A stretch of 24,839 nt of DNA, from positions 1-24,839 of the forward strand of contig JALOAQ010000036.1 in assembly GCA_023228725.1 (NCBI GenBank), in the 5' to 3' direction. Numbering within the stretch: the first letter of the stretch is position 1; each line of letters opens with the position of its first letter. The notes below the pieces were generated by a model. It was not told where the DNA came from and made no database searches. It saw only the letters and a list, made by a program, of their open reading frames with translations. Below, piece by piece: positions 1 through 8,151 of the stretch. The stretch is from Bacteroidales bacterium (GTDB taxonomy: Bacteria; Bacteroidota; Bacteroidia; Bacteroidales; ML635J-15). The translations under genes and the position numbers were made by a program.

Positions 1-2603
1 GTTCCATGAGTGGAAATTCGCTTTGTATATTCGGAATTGAAGCTTCGTTTATTGATCCTGTAACTGATGTATTATTAGTTAATTTAACAACAAGTCCAAA
101 TTCTTGCATAGAACATGGTGGTGCAAATATTACTATTTTAAACTCTTGCAATCCTAATCCTACCATAAATTGGAGTACTGGTGCAACCGGCTTGAGTGTA
201 AGCAATCTTGAAGCAGGAAATTATTCCGTTACAGTAACAGATGCTTCGCCTTGTAATGATACAATAATTAATTTCTCAATAATCGATCAAACTTATTTTG
301 CTATTGATATAACAAGCATAGGTAATGCGTGTGTTGAGCCGGTACAACTAACAGCAAATGTTGATGGTGGAAATCCCGCTGATGTTAGTTTTGTATGGAA
401 TACATCTCCGGTACAAACAACACAAAGCATAAGTGTAAGTAGCGGTGGAACTTATTCTGTAACTGCTACTTATGGTAATTGTGAAGATCAAGCAAGTATT
501 GAAATTATTGGTGGAGATTTTGACTTTGAAATAGATTATTCTCCTTCAATTTGTGAAGGCAACAGTGGATTTGCCCAATTTAGTTTAATTACAGGAACGG
601 GTCCTTTTAATTATCTATGGTCAACTGGTTCTACACAAGATAATATTTCAATTACTTCTCCAGGTGAATATTGCTTAACTGTTACGGATATGGCAAGTCT
701 TTGTCAATTAAGCAAATGTGTTAATGTAAATATATTTCCTTCTTTTAATATTAATGTTACAACAAGCGACTTGGTATGCTATAATGAGCATAATGGAAGT
801 GCAACAGCCACAGTTAGCGGAGGAGCACCTGAATTTACTTATAATTGGGACGGCGTGATTGCAGGTTCAAGTGTTTCAAATTTAGGTCAAGGCGAACATA
901 CTCTCATTGTTACTGATGCTAATTCTTGTTCTAGCACAACTTCTTTTGTTATTAATAGCCCACCTGAACTTATAGCTAACATTTCCCAAGACCAAGGAAT
1001 ATGTTATGGTGAGCAAGCTGTAATAAATGTAAATGTTAGTGGTGGAGTTCCGCCTTATACATATTTTTGGTCAGACGACCCAAACAATCATGATACTGAA
1101 AGAACTGTTCAACCCGAAAGCACAAGCCAATATACTGTTAATGTTTATGATGCAAACAACTGCGAAGTTACAGCACAAACAACAATTAGCGTAAGTCAGC
1201 CTATTGTTTTAGATATAAATGTAACTAATAATATCTGCTACGGAGTTTGTGATGGAAGTGCTAATATTAACATTACAGGTGGCACAGCTCCTTTTACATT
1301 TAGCTGGGAAAGTAATACCGAAACATGGACAGGTATTTGTGTTGGCTCTTATTCTGTTACAGTAACAGATGCAAACGCTTGTTCTAGTGAAGCAAATTTC
1401 GAAATTTCAGAATCCGCTAATGAAAAATTATTATCAAACTTTGTAGATATTAATAATGTAAGTTGTTTTGGTTTTAGCGATGCAAATGCAAATGTAATTC
1501 CAAATGGCGGAACGCCACCTTATAATGTAAACTGGCAAAATGAAGTTGAACAAGATGGTTTTATAGGATTAAATATGCCTGCAAATATATATTTTTATAT
1601 TACTGTTACAGACGCAAATAATTGTCATTATTTAGACAGTATAAAATTTTCCCAACCACCAATTTTAGAACTTAGTGGTAATACTAATCCAATTATTTGT
1701 GGCGAATCCGGTGGGATAGGTACAGTTCATGCAAGTGGCGGTACTCCACCTTATGAATATTTGTGGCAGAATAATGAAACTACAGAAACTGCTACAGAAT
1801 TATCTTATGGGCAAAATTTTGTAACAGTTACTGATGCAAATAATTGTAGCGAAAGCTTGAACTTATTTGTAAATATGACAGGCATAATTTATGGTAATTT
1901 TATTATTTTACAAGAAAATTTATGTTATAATGATAGTATTGCAACAATAAAAGCGGTATTTGACAAAGGTCGAGCTCCTTTTACATATTCTTGGTCAAAT
2001 GGACAAACAGATTCTATTGCAACAGGTTTTCCCGCAGGCGAACATTATGTATATATATCAGATAAATATAATTGTTCAGACAGTGTACATTTTATTATAA
2101 CAGAACCAGATTCTTTAATTCCAAATTTTACAATTAAGCAACCTTCTTGCACAGGGATATATGATGGAAGCATAGATGCCAATCCTAGCGGAGCAAGTCC
2201 TTATTATACTTATTTATGGAATAATAATTCTACTGATAGTATAATTACAAAAATTACAGATGGAATTTATTATGTAAGTATTACTGACTCAAACGATTGC
2301 GAATATGCTTACGAAATTGAATTAGTTGAATCTGATTTTTGTTTAGTTTTTTATAATACAATTACACCCAATGGAGATGGCGAGAATGATACCTGGATAA
2401 TTAAAAATATTGAAAAAATTCCAAGAAACGAAGTATGGATTTACAATAGAATTGGTAATCTAATATATTACGCAAAAGAATATCAAAACGACTGGGATGG
2501 AACTTATAATGGAAAAGATGTTCCTGAGGGAACTTATTATTATATTGTAAGTACAGGTACTTGGGAAGAACCATACAAAGGACATATAACTGTAATTCGA
2601 TAA
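1..2603 (+). CDS. SprB-repeat T9SS adhesin, C-terminal part (5' truncated by window edge)
   Basis: The frame is open to the first base, so the true start lies upstream; the Met at position 6 is probably internal. The visible 865 residues carry about ten repeats of 70-90 residues, each with a Gly-Gly-x-x-Pro/Phe-x-Tyr-x-Trp core and ending in a Val-Thr-Asp-Ala-Asn-x-Cys-like motif (near residues 78, 227, 303, 381, 454, 535, 609, 685 and 760). This is the pattern of SprB/PKD-like beta-sandwich repeats of gliding and adhesion proteins. Residues about 783-865 form a CHU_C (gliding motility-associated) C-terminal domain with TPNGDGENDTW at 787-797 and a YNRIGN element, the type B sorting signal of the type IX secretion system. 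The product is therefore most likely exported through T9SS and held at the cell surface. It lies 4 bp upstream of a PorP/SprF gene, the usual pairing. The ligand is unknown. Confidence 0.9.
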   Translation, partial: SMSGNSLCIFGIEASFIDPVTDVLLVNLTTSPNSCIEHGGANITILNSCNPNPTINWSTGATGLSVSNLEAGNYSVTVTDASPCNDTIINFSIIDQTYFAIDITSIGNACVEPVQLTANVDGGNPADVSFVWNTSPVQTTQSISVSSGGTYSVTATYGNCEDQASIEIIGGDFDFEIDYSPSICEGNSGFAQFSLITGTGPFNYLWSTGSTQDNISITSPGEYCLTVTDMASLCQLSKCVNVNIFPSFNINVTTSDLVCYNEHNGSATATVSGGAPEFTYNWDGVIAGSSVSNLGQGEHTLIVTDANSCSSTTSFVINSPPELIANISQDQGICYGEQAVINVNVSGGVPPYTYFWSDDPNNHDTERTVQPESTSQYTVNVYDANNCEVTAQTTISVSQPIVLDINVTNNICYGVCDGSANINITGGTAPFTFSWESNTETWTGICVGSYSVTVTDANACSSEANFEISESANEKLLSNFVDINNVSCFGFSDANANVIPNGGTPPYNVNWQNEVEQDGFIGLNMPANIYFYITVTDANNCHYLDSIKFSQPPILELSGNTNPIICGESGGIGTVHASGGTPPYEYLWQNNETTETATELSYGQNFVTVTDANNCSESLNLFVNMTGIIYGNFIILQENLCYNDSIATIKAVFDKGRAPFTYSWSNGQTDSIATGFPAGEHYVYISDKYNCSDSVHFIITEPDSLIPNFTIKQPSCTGIYDGSIDANPSGASPYYTYLWNNNSTDSIITKITDGIYYVSITDSNDCEYAYEIELVESDFCLVFYNTITPNGDGENDTWIIKNIEKIPRNEVWIYNRIGNLIYYAKEYQNDWDGTYNGKDVPEGTYYYIVSTGTWEEPYKGHITVIR

Positions 2604-2607
2604 TATT

Positions 2608-3537
2608 ATGAAAACTAAAATAATAATAATTTTAACTGTTTTATCATTAATCAGTTTTAAAAATTACGCACAGCAATTAGAACATCACAGAAATTATGTT
2701 TATAATATTGCTATACACAACCCTTCGGCTATTTCTTTGTCCGAAATTCCTGAAATAATATTAAACCACAGGTCGCAATGGATAGGATTTTCCGGTGCAC
2801 CGCGTATTTCGTCAATTTATGGAAAATATTTATTCCGCCAAGATATGGGAGCTTCGGCTAGTATGCTTTACGATAAACTTGGATTAAACCAAAAACTAAG
2901 TTTTAACCTTGCTTATTCCTATATTATTCCCACTGATAACTTTAACTTAAGTTTTGGATTAGCTTGGACATTTAATCAAATAAAAATTTTATCAACAGAA
3001 ATGGTAGTTCATGATATTAACGATCAAATTTTAAACTTAGATTCTAATCAACAAATATGGAAACCTGACGCTAATATAGGAATGATGTTTAACGCTAAAA
3101 ACTTTTTTGCAGGATTTTCAATAGTTCAATTATTCAAATCTAAATATAAATTTCAGCACAATTTAAATGATGTTTCTGCTCTAATTCAAGATGCCAGACA
3201 CCTGTTTATTACCGGAGCTTATCATTTTAGGTTTGAAGAAAACCAACATAGTATAAGCCCTATCTTAAACTTGTACAGTACAAAAGGGAGTCCATTCAAA
3301 TTTGATATAATGGCAAATTATACTTATAAAAGTACTTTTAGCACCGGCTTAGCATTAAGTAAAGGAGACGCATTAATATTTTCTTTAGGATACAAATACG
3401 ACAGATTTACAATAAGTTACGCTTTTGATTTTGTAATTTCAAGAATTAGAAATGTTAGTAGTGGTGCTCATGAGATTACATTTGGAGTGTATTTGTTTGA
3501 TAAAAAAGCAAGTGGTTTTTCTAATCCAATGTTTTGA
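2608..3537 (+). CDS. PorP/SprF family type IX secretion outer-membrane protein
   Basis: This 309-residue protein has a signal peptide (hydrophobic residues about 4-17, likely cleaved after Asn-Tyr-Ala near residue 21). The rest is aromatic-rich alternating beta-strand sequence ending in a short strand, as in outer-membrane barrels. Family features include an early HRNYVYNIAIHNPS segment, an HRSQWIGF element and Gly-Tyr-Lys-Tyr strands near the end. In Flavobacterium, SprF is needed to secrete SprB, and paralogues usually sit beside their own type B substrate. Here it starts 4 bp after the SprB-like gene, so the pair is almost certainly one operon and this protein is the partner of that adhesin. 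Its UGA stop is followed immediately by an in-frame UAA. Confidence 0.9.
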   Translation: MKTKIIIILTVLSLISFKNYAQQLEHHRNYVYNIAIHNPSAISLSEIPEIILNHRSQWIGFSGAPRISSIYGKYLFRQDMGASASMLYDKLGLNQKLSFNLAYSYIIPTDNFNLSFGLAWTFNQIKILSTEMVVHDINDQILNLDSNQQIWKPDANIGMMFNAKNFFAGFSIVQLFKSKYKFQHNLNDVSALIQDARHLFITGAYHFRFEENQHSISPILNLYSTKGSPFKFDIMANYTYKSTFSTGLALSKGDALIFSLGYKYDRFTISYAFDFVISRIRNVSSGAHEITFGVYLFDKKASGFSNPMF

Positions 3538-3634
3538 TAAATATTTCCTAAAACACTTTTATAAAACATAGAACAAAAAACATTTAGCATTCTTTAATTA
3601 GAATAATTTATTTAATTTTACAAAAAATTATTTT

Positions 3635-4174
3635 ATGAAAACTAGGTTTTTATTATTTGCATTTATATTTTGTTCAAGTTTAAGTTTTGCTCAAAAACAA
3701 GAATTTGAATCGCCTGCAAAAACATCAAAACAATCAACAGTTTTATTTAAAAACTTAGTTTATGATTTTGGAAAAATTAAACATCAATCCGAAGCCAAAG
3801 CTGTTTTTGTTTTTAAAAATATAAGTAAACAGCCTGTAAAATTAACTAATGTGCAAACAAGTTGTGGTTGTACGGCAGCGGATTGGCCAAGAGAAGAGAT
3901 AGCAAAAAGGAAAAAACAAAAAATTTCAATTATTTACGATTCCAGAATAGTTGGTAAATTCCAAAAATATGCTTATGTTTATGTTCAAGGACTTTCAGAA
4001 CCTATTCAATTGCAAATTAAAGGGGAAGTTTTGCCTTTAGAAATAGAAAAACAAGAAATTGCAGAGCCTAATAAAGCAGAAAAGAAAATTAAAATTTCAG
4101 ATGATAAAACTGTGAAAAAAGAATTTGAAAATCAAAATATAGAAAAACAAAAAAATAAAATTAATAATAACTAA
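3635..4174 (+). CDS. DUF1573 secreted periplasmic protein
   Basis: This 179-residue protein starts with a clear signal peptide (MKTRFLLFAF... cleaved after Ser-Phe-Ala at about residue 19). Residues about 36-130 match DUF1573: Tyr-Asp-Phe-Gly-Lys-Ile near 43, a Phe-x-Phe-Lys-Asn strand, the hallmark Thr-Ser-Cys-Gly-Cys-Thr at 75-80, and a closing Ile-x-Gly-Glu-Val strand. The family has an immunoglobulin-like (ASPM/SPD-2/Hydin-type) fold, is very common in Bacteroidota, and has no settled biochemical role. The last 45 or so residues are a low-complexity Lys/Glu/Asn tail with no recognisable domain. The gene follows PorP by 97 bp and precedes the aminotransferase by 14 bp; co-transcription with the latter is plausible, but no functional link is evident. 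Confidence 0.85.
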   Translation: MKTRFLLFAFIFCSSLSFAQKQEFESPAKTSKQSTVLFKNLVYDFGKIKHQSEAKAVFVFKNISKQPVKLTNVQTSCGCTAADWPREEIAKRKKQKISIIYDSRIVGKFQKYAYVYVQGLSEPIQLQIKGEVLPLEIEKQEIAEPNKAEKKIKISDDKTVKKEFENQNIEKQKNKINNN

Positions 4175-4188
4175 TATATTTAAAAATT

Positions 4189-5388
4189 ATGCCAAAAATT
4201 TCTAACAAAGGTATGGCAATGCCATCTTCACCAATTCGTAAACTTGTTCCTTATGCCGAGGCTGCAAAAGCACGTGGCGTTAAAGTTTATCATTTAAACA
4301 TTGGTCAACCTGACATTAAAACACCTGAACTTGCTTTAGATGCAGTTCGGAACATGAAAGAAACAGTAATTGAGTACAGCCATTCAGCCGGAAATATTTC
4401 TTATCGTAAAAAACTAGTTGAATCATATAAAAAAATAGGTATTGATGTTACAACTGATGAAATTATTGTAACAAATGGCGGTTCAGAGGCAATTACAATT
4501 TCTTTTATGTCAACTTTGAACGAGGGGGATGAAGTTATTATTCCAGAACCATTTTATGCAAACTATAATGGCTTTGCAATTCAAACCGGTGTGGTTATTA
4601 AACCAATTACTTCTAGTATTGATAACGATTTTGCACTTCCATCAGTTGAGGAGTTTGAAAAACTTATTACGCCAAAAACAAAAGGTATCGTAATTTGCAA
4701 CCCAAACAATCCAACAGGATATTTATATTCAAAAGAAGAATTATATCAACTTGCAGAAATAGTTAAAAAGCATGATTTATATCTGTATTCTGATGAAGTT
4801 TACAGAGAGTTTTGTTATGACGGAAACACTCATTTATCTGTTTTAAATATTCCTGGTTTAGAGCAGCATGCAATTATGTTAGATTCAGTTTCTAAACGTT
4901 ATAGTATGTGTGGTGTTAGAGTTGGTTGGATTGTTTCTAAAAATAAAGAAGTAATGGCTACTGCTATGAAATTTGCCCAAGCAAGACTTTGTCCGCCATC
5001 TTTAGGGCAAATTGCTGCCCAAGCCGCCATCGACACTCCTGATTCATATTTTGAGGAAGTTTACAATGAATATATTGAGCGTCGCGACTTTATGGTTGCA
5101 GGATTAAATAAAATACCCGGAGTTTATTGTCCAAATCCAAAAGGAGCTTTTTATACTGTTGTAAAACTTCCAATAGACGATGCCGACAAATTCGCACAAT
5201 GGATATTAGAAGAGTTTGAATATAATAAACAAACTGTTATGATGGCTCCTGCTACAGGTTTTTACAATACAAAAGGTTTAGGAAAGAATGAAGTTAGAAT
5301 TGCTTATGTTTTAAAAATTGAAGACCTTAAAAATGCAATAGAAACACTACAAAAAGCTCTTGAAGTTTACCCTGGAAGGGTTGATTAG
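4189..5388 (+). CDS. Pyridoxal-phosphate-dependent class I/II aminotransferase (aspartate aminotransferase-like)
   Basis: This full-length 399-residue fold-type I aminotransferase should be cytosolic. It moves an amino group from an amino acid to a 2-oxo acid. Visible family residues are the cofactor-phosphate region Thr-Asn-Gly-Gly-Ser-Glu at 95-100, Asn-Pro-Asn-Asn-Pro-Thr-Gly at 171-177, Ser-Asp-Glu-Val-Tyr at 201-205 with Asp202 expected to pair with the pyridine nitrogen, the Schiff-base Lys236 in Ser-Val-Ser-Lys-Arg-Tyr followed by Cys-Gly-Val-Arg-Val-Gly-Trp, and Arg370 for the substrate alpha-carboxylate. Substrate cannot be fixed from sequence; aspartate/glutamate or a broader amino acid range is most likely. 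The start at 4189 is the only good Met at the domain edge and lies 14 bp after the DUF1573 gene. Confidence 0.88.
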   Translation: MPKISNKGMAMPSSPIRKLVPYAEAAKARGVKVYHLNIGQPDIKTPELALDAVRNMKETVIEYSHSAGNISYRKKLVESYKKIGIDVTTDEIIVTNGGSEAITISFMSTLNEGDEVIIPEPFYANYNGFAIQTGVVIKPITSSIDNDFALPSVEEFEKLITPKTKGIVICNPNNPTGYLYSKEELYQLAEIVKKHDLYLYSDEVYREFCYDGNTHLSVLNIPGLEQHAIMLDSVSKRYSMCGVRVGWIVSKNKEVMATAMKFAQARLCPPSLGQIAAQAAIDTPDSYFEEVYNEYIERRDFMVAGLNKIPGVYCPNPKGAFYTVVKLPIDDADKFAQWILEEFEYNKQTVMMAPATGFYNTKGLGKNEVRIAYVLKIEDLKNAIETLQKALEVYPGRVD

Positions 5389-5393
5389 TATGT

Positions 5394-5433
5394 GGTATTT
5401 AGTGGTTAGTGCTTAGTATTTAGTTGTTAGTGG
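5394..5433. repeat. Degenerate short tandem repeat (ttagt-based)
   Basis: Just after the aminotransferase stop, the sequence repeats variants of ggtatttagtggttagtg and cttagtatttagttgttagtg, that is, degenerate copies of a ttagtg/tatttag unit. It has no coding potential. It forms the left half of a 132-bp intergenic stretch between convergent genes, together with the 16-bp repeat that follows. Confidence 0.6.
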
Positions 5434-5449
5434 GCGAAATGCGAGAAGC

Positions 5450-5494
5450 ACTTTCGACTTTATAGACTTTCGACTTTACAGACTTTCGACTTTA
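5450..5494. repeat. 16-bp tandem repeat, about 2.8 copies
   Basis: The unit actttcgactttatag / actttcgactttacag occurs at 5450-5465 and 5466-5481, followed by a 13-base partial copy at 5482-5494. It lies between two converging genes (aminotransferase and AmmeMemoRadiSam fusion). No hairpin with a T-tract is seen, so it is not an obvious terminator. Copies elsewhere in the genome cannot be assessed from this window. Confidence 0.8.
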
Positions 5495-5520
5495 ATTACT
5501 CACTCTGAAAACTCTAAATT

Positions 5521-8025
5521 TTAGTTCCATATTCCATTAATTATTTCTCCACAATTTTTGCATTTACCTGAAAATTCATTAGTTTCTGTTTTATAAGTTT
5601 TTCTTTTTATTAAAGTTTGTCCGCAATTTGAACAGTTTGTATTTCCTTCTTCTTGATGAACATTTCCTAAATACACATATTTAATTCCTTTTGATTTTGC
5701 AATTTGAGCAGCTTGTTCAACCGTTGCTACAGGGGTAGGGGGGACATTTTGCATTTTGTAAGAGGGAAAAAACCTACTGAAGTGTAAAGGAGTTTCAGCA
5801 AAATTGTTTTCTACCAACCAGTCGCACATTTCTGCAATCATTTCCATATCATCTGTGTGGTTTGGAATAATTAAATTTGTAATTTCTAACCAAACATCGC
5901 TGTCTAGTAAAATTTTTAAATTATTTAAAATTGGTTCCAAGCTTGCACTAGTTATATCTCTATAAATTGAATCCTTAAAAGCTTTTAAATCAATGTTTGC
6001 AGCATCTAAATAAGGTATTAATTCTTTTAATGGTTCTGGATTTATAAATCCATTTGAAATAATTATGTTTTTTATGCCATTTTCCTTAGCAAGTTTAGCT
6101 GTTTCAAGAACAAATTCGTAAAAAACCGTAGGTTCTGTGTAAGTGTAGGCAATAGATTCACATTTATTTTTCTTTGCCGAAGCAACAATTTGTTCAGGTG
6201 TAGCTTCAATATATTCTAATTGTAAAGGGCTATTTTGGGATATTTCTGAATTTTGACAATTTTTACAGTTCATATTACAACCAGCAGTACCTAAAGAAAA
6301 GCTTGAGCTTCCAGGTAGAAAATGATATAAAGGTTTTTTCTCTATTGGGTCAATATGTATAGCAACTAAATTACCATAACTTAGGCTAATTAGTTCACCA
6401 TTTATATTTTGTCTTGTTTTGCAGCGACCAATTTTACCTTCACTAAGTTTACACTCGTGAGGACAAAGTGTGCAGTGTATTCTTCCGTCTTCTAATTTTT
6501 CGTAATATTTTGCTTGATTTTTATTTTTTTTTATAAAATCACTTTCAGAAAACACAATTGCTTCATAAGTATAAATATCAGCATCTTTCCAGCCATTATA
6601 GCCAATCCCGGCTTTGTCGCGTGCACAATGCCCTAAAAATTCTTCTAAATCCCAGCCAGTACTTTCAGCAACTTGAGGTAAAAATGTTCCGGCTCTACCG
6701 TTTTTTACAATATAAATACCATGTTTGCCAAGCTCAATTTCATCAATGGATTTTATTTTTTTAAATGGTGTTAAAACTGAAATTTCTATTTCCACTTCAT
6801 CTAATTCTTGTTTTGAAATTGGCGAAAAACGATAATCCTCAGTTGCGGCTGAAACAGCCATTTCTATCACAACTTGATAAAGCGGAATATTTGGTTCAAA
6901 TCTGCCTATGCAGCCTCGCAAATTTGAATCTTTATTAAATGTAACAAAAGCACCACACTTTTCATTAAGATTTTCTGAAACTTTAATGTCCTTAATTTCT
7001 AAACTTTTGTTTTCAATAATTTTTGTTTCAGCACTTAAGCGAGCAAGCTGCAAAAGTTCAATTTTTTCTTTATCACTTAGTGAAAATTCTGCATTATTTT
7101 TATTTGTTACCGAAATAGCCCAATATCCAACAACTCTATCATCGCTTCCGTAAGGCGAATCACCTGAATTTTTATAATGAATTTTATTAAAAGCATATTC
7201 CTCATTTGTTAAATACATTAAACTTAAAACAGAGTTCCAAGCACAACAATTTGTAGAAAGATTTTTAATTCCAGTTTTTGTATTTACAATTTTAATTAAT
7301 TCCTCAGGCTTGCCACTTACAATTGCATTTGCAGTTGCTAAATCAATATTTACTGCATCATTATAGCTTGGATAGTGTGAAAAGTCAGTTGAAACAATAA
7401 AAATATTTTCTTCATTCCAATATGCTTTTAGTGCGTCTGCAATTTTTTTTACATTTTCTTCTCCATCAAAACCAATTACAATAGGTATAATTTGAAAATC
7501 ATTTTTTAAATGATATTGTAAAAATGGCAACTGAACTTCAATGCTGTGTTCAGTTTTATGTGCATCATGAACGAAAGAAAAAATCTCATTATTTTTGATT
7601 AATTCATTACAAATCTCAATATTGACTTTTACTTCACCAAGAGGAGTTTCGTAATTACCTATATTATATATAGAAGCTCCGGGAAAATATTTTGTGTGGC
7701 TTGAAGCAATAATAAATATATTTTTATATTTTTTATTTGGATTTATTTGATTAATTGCCGAAGCAGCTATTTCTCCACTAAAAATATATCCGGCATGAGG
7801 TGAAATTATTGCTCTTGCATCTTGTTTTCTCTCTTTTGCTTTTGAAAACAAAATTTTTAAATCTTTGTTGAGACTTTCTTTACTGCCAGAATAAAACTGA
7901 CCTGCTACAGCGGCTTTCCTGTTCATATTTATAAGGGTTTTTGTGTTTTGAGAAAATAAAATCAAAGGGGAAAAACATAAAATTAAGCAAAAAATAAAAA
8001 TTGTATTTGTTCTTTGTTTATTCAT
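5521..8025 (-). CDS. AmmeMemoRadiSam triple fusion: MEMO - AMMECR1 - radical SAM, with N-terminal signal-like segment
   Basis: One 834-residue chain joins three proteins that are usually separate neighbours (AmmeMemoRadiSam B, A and radical SAM parts). Residues 8-25 form a signal-like hydrophobic segment. Residues about 34-306 are the MEMO domain: it opens Met-Asn-Arg-Lys-Ala-Ala-Val-Ala-Gly, with SPHAGY at 75-80 (His77), ASSH at 107-110 (His110), STDFSHY at 212-218 and Cys260/Cys261, matching the metal-site region of MEMO/LigB-like proteins. Residues about 315-494 are AMMECR1, with Leu-Arg-Gly-Cys-Ile-Gly at 369-374. Residues about 505-790 are a radical SAM domain with CX3CX2C at 583, 587 and 590, which binds the 4Fe-4S cluster and SAM. 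Extra cysteines occur at 518, 521, 525 and 535 and in a C-terminal zinc-ribbon-like set at 798, 801, 822 and 825. The reaction and substrate are unknown. An alternative start at Met34 (7926) would remove the signal and begin exactly at the MEMO domain. Confidence 0.9.
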   Translation of the reverse strand: MNKQRTNTIFIFCLILCFSPLILFSQNTKTLINMNRKAAVAGQFYSGSKESLNKDLKILFSKAKERKQDARAIISPHAGYIFSGEIAASAINQINPNKKYKNIFIIASSHTKYFPGASIYNIGNYETPLGEVKVNIEICNELIKNNEIFSFVHDAHKTEHSIEVQLPFLQYHLKNDFQIIPIVIGFDGEENVKKIADALKAYWNEENIFIVSTDFSHYPSYNDAVNIDLATANAIVSGKPEELIKIVNTKTGIKNLSTNCCAWNSVLSLMYLTNEEYAFNKIHYKNSGDSPYGSDDRVVGYWAISVTNKNNAEFSLSDKEKIELLQLARLSAETKIIENKSLEIKDIKVSENLNEKCGAFVTFNKDSNLRGCIGRFEPNIPLYQVVIEMAVSAATEDYRFSPISKQELDEVEIEISVLTPFKKIKSIDEIELGKHGIYIVKNGRAGTFLPQVAESTGWDLEEFLGHCARDKAGIGYNGWKDADIYTYEAIVFSESDFIKKNKNQAKYYEKLEDGRIHCTLCPHECKLSEGKIGRCKTRQNINGELISLSYGNLVAIHIDPIEKKPLYHFLPGSSSFSLGTAGCNMNCKNCQNSEISQNSPLQLEYIEATPEQIVASAKKNKCESIAYTYTEPTVFYEFVLETAKLAKENGIKNIIISNGFINPEPLKELIPYLDAANIDLKAFKDSIYRDITSASLEPILNNLKILLDSDVWLEITNLIIPNHTDDMEMIAEMCDWLVENNFAETPLHFSRFFPSYKMQNVPPTPVATVEQAAQIAKSKGIKYVYLGNVHQEEGNTNCSNCGQTLIKRKTYKTETNEFSGKCKNCGEIINGIWN

Positions 8026-8041
8026 TTTAATCAGCTTTTTA

Positions 8042-8049
8042 CAAATATA
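8042..8049 (-). promoter_or_regulatory. Possible Bacteroidota -7 element (TATATTTG) upstream of the AmmeMemoRadiSam fusion
   Basis: On the minus strand this reads TATATTTG, matching the Bacteroidota TAnnTTTG consensus, 16 bp before the ATG at 8025. No clear upstream TTTG element sits at the expected distance. If real, it favours transcription covering the long start with the signal peptide. Confidence 0.35.
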
Positions 8050-8091
8050 AGGAAATTTATTCTAATAAAAAATTCAATATTATAAGATGGT

Positions 8092-8129
8092 AAAAAAAAC
8101 AGCAATTTTTTAAAAAAAAATTGCTGTTT
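8092..8129 (-). terminator. Rho-independent terminator of the lipoprotein gene
   Basis: A perfect inverted repeat has arms 8097-8111 and 8115-8129 with a three-base loop and a cagcaa/ttgctg core. Read on the minus strand it is followed by a run of T (complement of the A-run 8092-8099). It lies 23 bp past the stop of the lipoprotein gene and before the AmmeMemoRadiSam gene, so the two minus-strand genes are probably separate transcription units. Confidence 0.7.
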
Positions 8130-8151
8130 AAAATTTTGTGTTTAAAATTTT

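Noticed and set aside
3535..3634. PorP UGA as a selenocysteine codon with extension
   Set aside because: UAA follows at once, and the protein already ends at the normal family position.
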